Origin: Phycisphaerae bacterium | GTDB taxonomy: Bacteria > Planctomycetota > Phycisphaerae > UBA1845 > UTPLA1 | Assembly: GCA_016935885.1 (NCBI GenBank) | Contig: JAFGQA010000198.1 | Location: 1-11,663, forward strand | Reading direction: 5' to 3' | DNA length: 11,663 nucleotides | Part shown: positions 1 to 7,072 of the stretch, piece after piece | Numbering within the stretch: the first letter of the stretch is position 1 | How the letters are laid out: each line of letters begins with the position of its first letter | Program-made: the position numbers and the translations under genes | The notes under the pieces: model-generated | What the model was told of the DNA's origin: nothing | The model's database searches: none | Seen by the model: only the letters and a program-made list of their open reading frames with translations

Positions 1-281
1 CGCTCGCGCTCGGGGCTCGGATCGAGTGCTTATCGCGGGCGAAACCAGGCGCCACGCCGCTCATTCGCGAGCCGCCGTAACTGTCATGGACCCAAAGTGG
101 CCGGGCACTCCCCAGGGACTCGACGCCCTCAGCAATTCTGGGTAGAAAAGCCGGCTTGTCAGACGAAGCCAAGACGCCGTTGTGGGGTCCATGTAGCCAA
201 GCTCCTGTCTGACACGGAGGGGTACGCCGGCTGCCGTTCCAAGCGGCCCGCCACCGCAAAGGCCGGCTTGCAAGGACGTTC

Positions 282-1322
282 ATGAGATACTCGCACGTCG
301 TCATCGACTCGATCGGCTATGAGCTTCCGCCGAACGTCGTATCCTCGGTGGCGTTGGAGGAGCGGCTGGCACCTTTGTATCGTGACCTGCACTTGCAGGT
401 CGGTCAGCTCGAAGCCCTGACGGGCATCCGCGAGCGGCGATACTGGGACTTCGGCCAGACGATGGCCGACGGAGCGACCAAGGCGGCCCGCAAAGCGCTG
501 GCGACGTCGGGCATTGCCCCGGCCGACATTGGCACACTGATCTACGGTGGTGTCTGCCGGGACCACCTCGAACCGGCCACGGCGTGCGCGGTGGCCGACG
601 AGCTAGGTCTGGGCCGGAACACAGAGATCTTCGACCTCTCCAACGCGTGCCTGGGCGTGGTCAACGGCATCATCCACGTGGCGAACGCGATCGAACTCGG
701 GCAGATCAAGGCCGGCCTGATCGTCTCGTGCGAGTCGGCTAGGCAGATCGTCGATCTGACGATCGAGCGGATGCTTGAGCAGCGCAACATGGAGCACCTG
801 CGGCTGTCATTGGCCACGCTGACCGGCGGTAGCGGGGCGGTTGGCGTGATCGTCTGTGACACGGCACTGTCACGGGCGGGCCACCGCGTGCTCGGCGGCG
901 TGATCCGCAGCAACACGGCCCATCACGGACTGTGCCGCTGGGGGCCGGACACGGGCCACCCCGCGACCGCTCCGATGCAGATGGTCACCGACGCGTCGGC
1001 CGTCCTGGAGCACGGCGTGAAGCTGGGCGTCGAGACCTGGCAGGCGTTTCTGGAGGAACTCGGCTGGACCGCTGGAAGCGTGGATCGGACCATCTGCCAC
1101 CAGGTCGGTGCTCCTCATCGCGACACCGTCATGCGGGCCATCGGCGTTCCCGTCGAGAAGGACTTCCAGACCTACGAGTTCCTCGGCAACATCGGCACCG
1201 TTTCGTTGCCGATCACAGCAGCCATCGCCGAGCAACGCGGCTTCTTGGAGCGCGGCCACCGGGTGGCCTGCCTGGGCATCGGCAGCGGCCTGAACTGTCT
1301 GATGCTCGGTGTCGAGTGGTGA
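282..1322 (+). CDS. oleA: OleA-type thiolase: acyl-CoA head-to-head condensing enzyme (3-oxoacyl-ACP synthase III family)
   Basis: 346 residues, close to the usual OleA/FabH size. OleA joins two long-chain acyl-CoAs by a non-decarboxylative Claisen condensation, giving a 2-alkyl-3-keto acid, the entry to long-chain olefin or beta-lactone synthesis. The thiolase-fold residues are all visible: nucleophile Cys123 in SNACLG, His273 in CHQVGAPH, Asn303 in LGNIGTVSLP, and a C-terminal GIGSGLNC. Glu97 in CRDHLEPAT aligns, from my memory of the family, with the glutamate (Glu117 in Xanthomonas OleA) that sets OleA apart from decarboxylating FabH enzymes. The GIGSGLNC...W ending also matches OleA better than FabH. 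ATG 282 is preceded by AAGGA at 272-276, 5 bases away. No oleB, oleC or oleD lies downstream; the next gene has its own promoter. A FabH-like role is the main alternative. Confidence 0.88.
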   Translation: MRYSHVVIDSIGYELPPNVVSSVALEERLAPLYRDLHLQVGQLEALTGIRERRYWDFGQTMADGATKAARKALATSGIAPADIGTLIYGGVCRDHLEPATACAVADELGLGRNTEIFDLSNACLGVVNGIIHVANAIELGQIKAGLIVSCESARQIVDLTIERMLEQRNMEHLRLSLATLTGGSGAVGVIVCDTALSRAGHRVLGGVIRSNTAHHGLCRWGPDTGHPATAPMQMVTDASAVLEHGVKLGVETWQAFLEELGWTAGSVDRTICHQVGAPHRDTVMRAIGVPVEKDFQTYEFLGNIGTVSLPITAAIAEQRGFLERGHRVACLGIGSGLNCLMLGVEW

Positions 1323-1436
1323 ACCGGCTCTCGTCAGTCACCGGCGCTCTCGCGGCGTTCCGCTCCCTCACGGTCGTGGCTCTGAATCCGAGCCTGCGAT
1401 TACGCTGCGTGGGCTGATATACGCGGTCCGCCTTGT

Positions 1437-1465
1437 TGGACATCCGCCTTGAAACACGGTATAAG
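1437..1465 (+). promoter_or_regulatory. Sigma70-type promoter for the S8 peptidase gene
   Basis: TGGACA (1437-1442, 5 of 6 to TTGACA) and TATAAG (1460-1465, 5 of 6 to TATAAT) are separated by 17 bases. The predicted start is near 1472, giving a leader of roughly 130 bases before ATG 1600. The upstream in-frame ATG at 1468 would sit at or before the transcription start, which supports the later start codon. Read from sequence only. Confidence 0.55.
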
Positions 1466-1585
1466 CAATGGTCCCGATGCGAGGGGCGCCGAATCCGGCG
1501 GATCATCGTCGCCTGGGTGAAGTTCACATTCGACGTTCATGGTTCCATTCCAACTGCGTGGGCGTCGATGGCGGAATCCTGTTTG

Positions 1586-1591
1586 TTGGAG
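1586..1591 (+). promoter_or_regulatory. Ribosome binding site that decides the peptidase start
   Basis: TTGGAG ends 8 bases before ATG 1600. The codons after this ATG encode a signal peptide, whereas the 44 codons open upstream have no signal-like or domain-like character. Confidence 0.55.
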
Positions 1592-1599
1592 TCCTTTCT

Positions 1600-4476
1600 A
1601 TGCGAAGCAGTGTTCTCTCTTGTGTTTGTGTTTTGTGCCTGACCACGGCGTGCGCCGCGCAGACGGGGCCCGCGTGGACCGAGCTTTCCTTGTCCACTTG
1701 TCAGGTTGACGCCTATCGCAAGGCACATCCGAGCGTGGACGGCCGCGGAATCGTGATCGCGGTTCTGGATACCGGCGTCGACATGGGGGTTGCCGGCCTG
1801 CTGAAGACAACGACCGGCGATGTCAAGGTGGTCGACGTGCAGGACTTCTCGACGCAAGGCGACGTGGATCTGTCCCGGGCGACATGGAATGAGGCCAAGG
1901 ACAAGATCGTGCACTATCTGAAAGACGGATCGCCCGAGCTTTTTGCGCCGCCGCCGGCCGAAATGCGCCCGGACGGGACGACCGTCTGGTTTGGCATTCT
2001 CAAGGAAGAGGCGTTCAAGAACTCGTCCGTGCCGGACTTGAATGACAACGGAAATCACGACGACGTCTTCGGCATTTGCGTCATTTCCCGGGATGACGGT
2101 ACGGATGACGATGCGGTGTGCTATGTGGACACGGATGCCGATCGCGATTTCACGGACGAACGCCCCCTGAAGAACTACAAGCTCAATCATGATGCGTTCA
2201 CGTTCGCGCGGGAGAAGAAGGAGAAGGAGGCCGTGTTGCTGAGTTGCGCGTTGAACGTGTTTGTTCGCCAGCGGAAGGTCGTGCTGCATTTCGACGACGG
2301 CGGCCACGGCACGCACGTCGCGGGCATCGCCACGGGCCACCGGATCATGAACCAGGACGGCTTCGACGGCGTGGCGCCGGGGGCCAAGGTCATCAGTCTG
2401 AAGATCGGCGAAAACAGCCTTGCCGGCGGGGCGAGCACCACCGGCGCGATGAAGAAGGCCTTCCAGTACGCGGCGCGCTACGCACGGGAGCATGACGTTA
2501 CCGTTGTCTGCAATCTCAGCTACGGGCTCACGTCGAAGCACGAGCGGCATTCCGATTTCGATTGCATGATCGAGAAGCTCCTGCGGGCGAATCCGAACCT
2601 GATCATCTGCACCAGCGCTGGCAACGAGGGGCCCGGTTTGTCGTCCATCGGTACGCCGGCCGCGGCGGACTCGGTCATCAGTGTGGGGGCCCTGCTCGCG
2701 TCGGATACCGCGCGGGATTATGCCGGCGTGCAGATCCCACATGCCCAGTTGGCCGGTTTCAGTTCGCGGGGCGGGGACGTGGACAAGCCGGATGTCGTGA
2801 CGCCGGGCCTGATGACATCCACGGTGCCGCGGTGGGTCCGCGGCGGCGACTTCTGGGGTGGCACGAGCATGGCCTCGCCGTACGCCGCCGGCCTGTGTGC
2901 GTTGCTAGCGCAGTGCGTTCAGGAGGAGGCCGGCGTCGCGCCGCGGGCGGACTGGATCAAGACAGCCCTGAAGAACACTGCCGAACCGGTTCCGGGCTAC
3001 ACGACGCTCGACTACGGAGCGGGGCAGCCCAACATGGTCAAGGCCGCGGAGATGGTCGTGACGCTCGCCAAGAAGTACCGCGACGATCCGCTCTATTCAT
3101 TCGACGTGTCGACGGAAAGTCCGCTGGCGGTGGATGCGTCCGGCCCGGCAGCCTATTGGCGGAGCACCTACTTCCCGACGGATCGGCCGCAGGTGTTCAC
3201 GATCAAGCCGGTGTTCGTTCCACAGGTGGACGCCGCGGCGATCACGGCGTTTTCCAGGCGCCTCATCCTGCGGTCGGACGCCGATTGGTGCAAGCTGCTA
3301 CAAGACCAGATCTACTTTCGGGGCGAGCAATCCGCGCGGGTCCGGGTCGAGTACGATGCCGAGAAGCTGAAGGAGCCCGGCTTGTACGTGGCGACCGTCG
3401 AGGGTCTTGACGGCGACGTCGTCGCTCTGCGGCTGGTCAACACCATCGTTGTTCCGCATGAAGCGTCGCCTCGCGACGGCTACTGCGTCAAGCTTGACGA
3501 TCAGACTGTCGAGGGGTGGGAGGTCCGGCGACACTTCTTTGCGGTGCCGGCTGGGGCCGGTGCGATGCACATCACCCTGCACGCGATCAACGACCAGCCG
3601 AGTACCGCTCTCGTGGGGGGAATCCACCGTCCCGACGGCCGAAGCGCCGGTCACGGCTACCCATTGCGGCTCGACACGAAGAACGATCGGCTCGAGGGGA
3701 GCAGCACCGTGCGTGAGGAACTGGAACCCGGCGTGTGGGAGTTGCCGATCCGCAGTGCGAAGGCGGACGAGACCTCGGCGTACTCACTCGAGGTTCGCTT
3801 CGACGGGATTCAGGCCGAACCCGAGGTCATCACCGACCTGAGCAGCAGCCCTGGTTCGATGCCGTCGGGCTCGGTGACGCTGACGAACGTGTTCAATCAG
3901 CGGACGACCGTGACCACCAGTGGACGCATCGAAGGCTATCGCAAGACGGTTACGAAGAAGCTGACGCCGGACGATGACACGGCGACGATTTCGTTAGCGT
4001 TCACGCCGGACATCGAGGCGGTGCGCGTTCGTGTCGAGGTCTCGGATGAGGACTACGTCAAGTTCACCGACGCGGCGGTTAGCGTGTACGACGGTTCCGG
4101 CAAGGCCATCGCCAAGGACGGCCTCGAAGGGCCCGTGCTGACCATGACTACGGCGAATCCAGATCCCGCCGTCGATTCCACCACGTGCAGCTTGGAGATC
4201 CGCCCGGCTTTTACGGAGCCGAACATCGAGGACTCGGCGGAGTTTGACATCCAGATTGACTATCTTTACGAGGATCCGATCGACATCGAGGTCGAGCGCG
4301 GGGGCAGTTCGGAGTTGGCGCTCTATCCCGGCATCCCGGCGGAGTTGTCCTTCACATTGGGGCGCACACCGCCGGAAGCGCCTGAAGAAACTTCGACAAT
4401 CGGATATATCCGAGCGATCGAACGCGTATCGAAGAAGCCGGTCGTGGAGATTGAGATTTGTGAGAATCGCAAATAG
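1600..4476 (+). CDS. Secreted subtilisin-like (S8) serine peptidase of the tripeptidyl-peptidase II / pyrolysin type
   Basis: 958 residues. A signal peptide covers about residues 1-20 (Cys-rich hydrophobic core, cleavage near ACA/AQ), so the enzyme is probably exported. The peptidase domain spans about 25-500. Its catalytic set is Asp57 (AVLDTGVD), His236 (GGHGTHVAG), oxyanion Asn342 (SAGNEGPG) and Ser423 (GGTSMASP). The roughly 180-residue insert between Asp and His is far longer than in subtilisin and is the hallmark of TPPII and pyrolysin; spacing and flanking motifs (DGRG..IAVLDTGVD, GVAPGA..ISLKIG) match TPPII as I recall it. Acid loops at 146-155 and 177-187 could bind calcium. About 450 C-terminal residues, predicted beta-rich, follow; cell-surface S8 enzymes often carry such a region. 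The two glutamates that hold the substrate N terminus in TPPII are Ala278 and Leu310 here, so it may be an endopeptidase. An ATG at 1468 is also in frame but less likely. Confidence 0.92.
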   Translation: MRSSVLSCVCVLCLTTACAAQTGPAWTELSLSTCQVDAYRKAHPSVDGRGIVIAVLDTGVDMGVAGLLKTTTGDVKVVDVQDFSTQGDVDLSRATWNEAKDKIVHYLKDGSPELFAPPPAEMRPDGTTVWFGILKEEAFKNSSVPDLNDNGNHDDVFGICVISRDDGTDDDAVCYVDTDADRDFTDERPLKNYKLNHDAFTFAREKKEKEAVLLSCALNVFVRQRKVVLHFDDGGHGTHVAGIATGHRIMNQDGFDGVAPGAKVISLKIGENSLAGGASTTGAMKKAFQYAARYAREHDVTVVCNLSYGLTSKHERHSDFDCMIEKLLRANPNLIICTSAGNEGPGLSSIGTPAAADSVISVGALLASDTARDYAGVQIPHAQLAGFSSRGGDVDKPDVVTPGLMTSTVPRWVRGGDFWGGTSMASPYAAGLCALLAQCVQEEAGVAPRADWIKTALKNTAEPVPGYTTLDYGAGQPNMVKAAEMVVTLAKKYRDDPLYSFDVSTESPLAVDASGPAAYWRSTYFPTDRPQVFTIKPVFVPQVDAAAITAFSRRLILRSDADWCKLLQDQIYFRGEQSARVRVEYDAEKLKEPGLYVATVEGLDGDVVALRLVNTIVVPHEASPRDGYCVKLDDQTVEGWEVRRHFFAVPAGAGAMHITLHAINDQPSTALVGGIHRPDGRSAGHGYPLRLDTKNDRLEGSSTVREELEPGVWELPIRSAKADETSAYSLEVRFDGIQAEPEVITDLSSSPGSMPSGSVTLTNVFNQRTTVTTSGRIEGYRKTVTKKLTPDDDTATISLAFTPDIEAVRVRVEVSDEDYVKFTDAAVSVYDGSGKAIAKDGLEGPVLTMTTANPDPAVDSTTCSLEIRPAFTEPNIEDSAEFDIQIDYLYEDPIDIEVERGGSSELALYPGIPAELSFTLGRTPPEAPEETSTIGYIRAIERVSKKPVVEIEICENRK

Positions 4477-4605
4477 CCACTGCCGGATTACGAACAAGAA
4501 ACAGCGAATCGCGAACAGCGGATTGCAGGGTCGGCCTGACGAACGGGTGAAGTCTCGCTGCTCGTCATTCGCAATCCGCTGCCTGTCGTTTGTCGCCCGG
4601 TAATC
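4477..4605. repeat. Inverted-repeat arms 3' of the peptidase gene
   Basis: CAGCGGATTGC (4516-4526) is exactly complementary to GCAATCCGCTG (4571-4581), with 44 bases between. Both arms extend imperfectly outward as short A/T-richer units built on TTCGCAAT, ATTCGC and GTTTGTC, and GATTAC (4486-4491) pairs with GTAATC (4600-4605). The two arms read almost alike from opposite strands. It sits just after the stop codon at 4476 and has no T-run, so it is not a standard terminator. It looks like a dispersed palindromic unit; only one copy is in view. Confidence 0.5.
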
Positions 4606-5007
4606 ACTGTGGGGGGAGCAACCGCTGGGGCCGCCCCCCCGCGCGACCCCAGCAGATATACGGAATGATGGAACCGAGAATGATGGCCGCTGGCTCGTCG
4701 AGCGGTCGGACTTGCTCGCCCTCCGTGGCGCGACCGCCACGTCGTGAAGCCAGCTCCGCACTCCGTACGGTGAGAACCGCGATCTCGCGGGCCGATCCCC
4801 GGCACCAGGCATATCGGTTGGTCACCTAGCCAGGTGAAGATAATTCGGATGTAACGTCGGGGAGTGCCCTTGGCTCAGAACTCATCAACAAGCCCCCTGT
4901 ACGACTGATGTTGAGAATCTTCTCGGCTCGCAAAGAAGACCGTGGCCCCGTCGTCCCGGCGGAGGCGGCCAGGACGGCCGCCGTCGACAGAGGTGGGCTT
5001 GTCGCGA
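4606..5007. other. Stem-rich intergenic stretch without a convincing gene
   Basis: About 400 bases with no ORF that has a homologue I recognise. Complementary pairs seen: GGGGGG 4611-4616 with CCCCCC 4634-4639; GCTGGGG 4624-4630 with CCCCAGC 4647-4653; GCTGGCT 4689-4695 with AGCCAGC 4748-4754; nested inside that, GCGGTCG 4702-4708 with CGACCGC 4731-4737; GGCGGCC 4964-4970 with GGCCGCC 4976-4982. The nested pair at 4689-4754 is the most RNA-like. None matches tmRNA, RNase P RNA or SRP RNA motifs that I know. High GC makes chance stems common. Confidence 0.35.
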
Positions 5008-5739
5008 TCACTGGGCGTCCGCGGCCGGCCGCCAGATGCCGTCTGGCCCCAGGAGCTCGTGCGGGCGAAAGCCGGCCTTGTAGTTCATCCGCCGGCACTG
5101 TCGGATGTAGAATCCCGCGTACCAGTAGGGCAAACCACGTTGCCGGCATTCCTCGATCTCGCGTAGCGCGCCAAACGTCCCGAGGCTACGGCGGGCCTCG
5201 GCCGGGTCGAAGTAGAAATAGACGGTCGAAAGGCACCCCGGACAGACGTCAAGAATGCCGACGGCGATGGTTCGCCTCTCAGAACAGTACGTCATCTCGA
5301 TCGTGTCCGTGGGCGATTCATACAGGAACTGCTTGAAGTCGTCGAAGCCCTCTCCCATGGCGCCGTCGTGTTGATGCCTGAGATAGTCTACGTAGGTCCG
5401 CCATTTTTCCTCGGTGCACCGTGGCACGTCGATCTCGACGCGGAGGTCGCGGTTTCGACGCAGGACTCGTCGTTGCGAGCGCGACGGCGAAAAAGCATTC
5501 ACGGGCACGCGAAGCGGAATGCACTCGCGGCAGCCATCACAGACAGGTTGATAGACCATCCATCCGCTACGGCGGAAACCCATATCCATGAGCCCTTGAT
5601 AGACGGCGCCATCGAGATGTGACACCAGCGTGAACCGCTCGGTCGCCTGGCGGCCCTCGAGATACGGGCACGTGTGTGGTCCACAGTCATAGAGCGGCAA
5701 CGGGGGGAAGGAAGTGGGCTTGTTTCCGGGCGTGTCCAC
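5008..5739 (-). CDS. bpt: Aspartate/glutamate leucyltransferase (Bpt / arginyltransferase family)
   Basis: 243 residues, full length for the family. It transfers an amino acid (leucine in characterised bacterial Bpt) from aminoacyl-tRNA to proteins with N-terminal Asp or Glu, sending them into ClpS/ClpAP N-end-rule degradation in the cytosol. Family signatures in order: CPYLEGRQATERF (24-36), GFRRSGWMVYQPVCDGC (54-70) with Cys67, Cys70 and Cys73, SRSQRRVLRRN (87-97), and in the GNAT-like C-terminal half FYFDP (175-179), SLGTFGALREIE (185-196) and YWYAGFYIRQCRRMNYKA (205-222). The start is GTG 5739: an in-frame stop lies seven codons upstream and the first internal ATG falls well inside conserved sequence. 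There is no Shine-Dalgarno; an extended -10 sits 7 bases upstream, so the mRNA is probably leaderless. Diverges from the TlpA-like gene. Confidence 0.93.
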   Translation of the reverse strand: MDTPGNKPTSFPPLPLYDCGPHTCPYLEGRQATERFTLVSHLDGAVYQGLMDMGFRRSGWMVYQPVCDGCRECIPLRVPVNAFSPSRSQRRVLRRNRDLRVEIDVPRCTEEKWRTYVDYLRHQHDGAMGEGFDDFKQFLYESPTDTIEMTYCSERRTIAVGILDVCPGCLSTVYFYFDPAEARRSLGTFGALREIEECRQRGLPYWYAGFYIRQCRRMNYKAGFRPHELLGPDGIWRPAADAQ

Positions 5740-5745
5740 GTCCGG

Positions 5746-5755
5746 TAGAATAGCA
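5746..5755. promoter_or_regulatory. Overlapping divergent -10 elements between bpt and the TlpA-like gene
   Basis: On the minus strand 5755-5747 reads TGCTATTCT, an extended -10 (TGn plus TATTCT), only 7 bases before the bpt GTG. On the plus strand 5746-5751 reads TAGAAT, a 5-of-6 -10, placing a start near 5758 and a leader of about 76 bases before ATG 5834. The two boxes share five bases. No good -35 is seen for either direction; the extended -10 may make up for that on the minus strand. Confidence 0.4.
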
Positions 5756-5820
5756 CATCAGCGTTTTCGATGCCGCGCGGTCGCCGGCCGCCGGGAGACA
5801 CTGTTGATCAGAGGGAGATC

Positions 5821-5825
5821 GGAGG
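5821..5825 (+). promoter_or_regulatory. Strong ribosome binding site deciding the TlpA-like start
   Basis: GGAGG ends 8 bases before ATG 5834. The ORF stays open for 40 codons upstream, but those codons cross the divergent promoter and encode no signal peptide. Confidence 0.7.
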
Positions 5826-5833
5826 CGAGATCC

Positions 5834-6904
5834 ATGAATCGGTATCGCATCTTTCTGGCGGTTGTCCTGGCGTCTGCGATGACGGTGGTTGGCACTGCTG
5901 CGCCTCAGATCGGAGACAAGGCGCCGGCGATCAAGGTCGCCAAGTGGGTGACAAGCCAACCCGCGGCCCTGCCGGATGAATCGACGTCCGGGAAGCACGT
6001 CTTCCTGGTCGAGTTCTGGGCAACATGGCTTCCGAAAAGCCTGAAGAACATCCCTCACCTGGCCGGCTTGCAGAAGAAGTACGAGAAGGACGGGCTCGTG
6101 GTCATCGGCATCAGCAACGAGGAGCCCGAAACGATCGTCGAGTTCATCAACAAGAAACAGGGAATGTCATACTACGTGGGCAGCGACGACGAAATGGCGA
6201 CGAGCACGGCATGGACCGATGACGTGCCCGAGATTCCGTACGCGTTCCTCGTCAATCAATCCGGCACGGTCGTTTGGCAAGGTGACTCGTTCACGGAGTC
6301 GGAGGCGATGGACAAGGCGATCGAACAGGTGCTGGCCGGAAAGTACGACGTTGAAGCCGCGAAGCGCGCAGCCATGGCGGCCAGGGAGTTTGACCGACTG
6401 ATGTCCGAGTTGCAGCCCGCCTTCGCGATCAAGGACCGCGATAAGGTCTTCAAGCTCCTGGACCAGATGGTGGCACTGAAGCCGCTTGAGCTACAGCCGT
6501 ATCTTATCAAACGCCAGGCGCTGGCCGAGTTTGACATGGCCGACAAGATCCCGGAATGGGACAACCGGATACTCGAGGCATTCAAGGACTCCGCGGCGAC
6601 ATTGCGGCAGATTGCCCGGTTTGAGTTGGACAAGGATCTCGTCCACCGCAGTCCGGCGCTGCTCCTGCGGTCCATTCTGCGCGCCAACGACGTTGCCAAG
6701 GGACGTGACGCGGAGACGATGGCCCTCTTGGCGCGGTCTCAGTGTGAATTGGGGATGATCGACGCAGCGATTGCCAGCCAAACGAAGGCGGTGGCGCTGG
6801 CGACCGACGAGGCGAAGGACTACTATCGCAAGGTGCTTGACTATTATAAGGCGGCGCAGAAGCTGAGCGAGGATCAGCGGCGCACGCACGCCGGAGACGA
6901 GTAG
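5834..6904 (+). CDS. Secreted TlpA/thioredoxin-fold protein lacking the CxxC active site
   Basis: 356 residues. A signal peptide (MNRYR, then a hydrophobic stretch 6-20) ends near TAA at 21-23. A thioredoxin-fold domain covers about 25-170: the FLVEFWATW strand (57-65), the helix where TlpA proteins carry the redox pair, then VVIGIS, and the cis-proline region EIPYAFLVN followed by GTVVWQG. At the CxxC site the sequence is L66-P67-K68-S69, so both cysteines are replaced and disulfide exchange is not expected. The remaining half, about 175-356, is helical with repeat-like pieces (YLIKRQALAEF, ALLARSQCELGMIDAAIASQTKAVALA) resembling a TPR-type scaffold. A structural or binding role outside the cytoplasm is inferred. 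It diverges from bpt and converges on dxs, with no partner gene in an operon. Confidence 0.85.
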   Translation: MNRYRIFLAVVLASAMTVVGTAAPQIGDKAPAIKVAKWVTSQPAALPDESTSGKHVFLVEFWATWLPKSLKNIPHLAGLQKKYEKDGLVVIGISNEEPETIVEFINKKQGMSYYVGSDDEMATSTAWTDDVPEIPYAFLVNQSGTVVWQGDSFTESEAMDKAIEQVLAGKYDVEAAKRAAMAAREFDRLMSELQPAFAIKDRDKVFKLLDQMVALKPLELQPYLIKRQALAEFDMADKIPEWDNRILEAFKDSAATLRQIARFELDKDLVHRSPALLLRSILRANDVAKGRDAETMALLARSQCELGMIDAAIASQTKAVALATDEAKDYYRKVLDYYKAAQKLSEDQRRTHAGDE

Positions 6905-7023
6905 CGACGCGCACGCCTCGCTTGTCGACACAACAGCCCACGAAGACACCGCCCTGTCACGCCTCGTGAGAGAGGAGACTCGTCCCCATGCGGCAGGGGC
7001 TTCTCGGCCGGTGTACACACCAC

Positions 7024-7040
7024 CGCCGGCAGGGCCGGCG
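7024..7040. terminator. Hairpin between the convergent TlpA-like gene and dxs
   Basis: CGCCGGC and GCCGGCG form a 7-base-pair stem around AGG. It lies between the stop codons at 6904 and 7073, where a shared bidirectional terminator would be expected, but neither side has a T-run. The rest of 6905-7072 holds nothing I recognise. Confidence 0.3.
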
Positions 7041-7072
7041 CCAGACCTAAAACGATTCTCTGTACCTGAGTT

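Noticed and set aside
3..80. Possible C-terminal end of an upstream plus-strand gene (26 residues ending in REPP)
   Set aside because: Two other frames are also open over the same bases and nothing in the fragment is recognisable; too short to support.
157..214. 8-base inverted repeat TGTCAGAC / GTCTGACA upstream of oleA
   Set aside because: Short arms with a 42-base loop and no promoter nearby; expected by chance.
97..285. Plus-strand ORF overlapping the oleA start
   Set aside because: Arg/Pro-rich, no family, no RBS; looks like a chance frame in GC-rich DNA.
1468..1599. N-terminal extension of the S8 peptidase to ATG 1468
   Set aside because: The extension lies at the predicted transcription start, has no RBS or domain, and would bury the signal peptide.
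1537..2742. Long minus-strand ORF opposite the peptidase (401 codons)
   Set aside because: Antisense shadow: the plus-strand frame carries the complete catalytic motifs and the antisense product has no recognisable domain.
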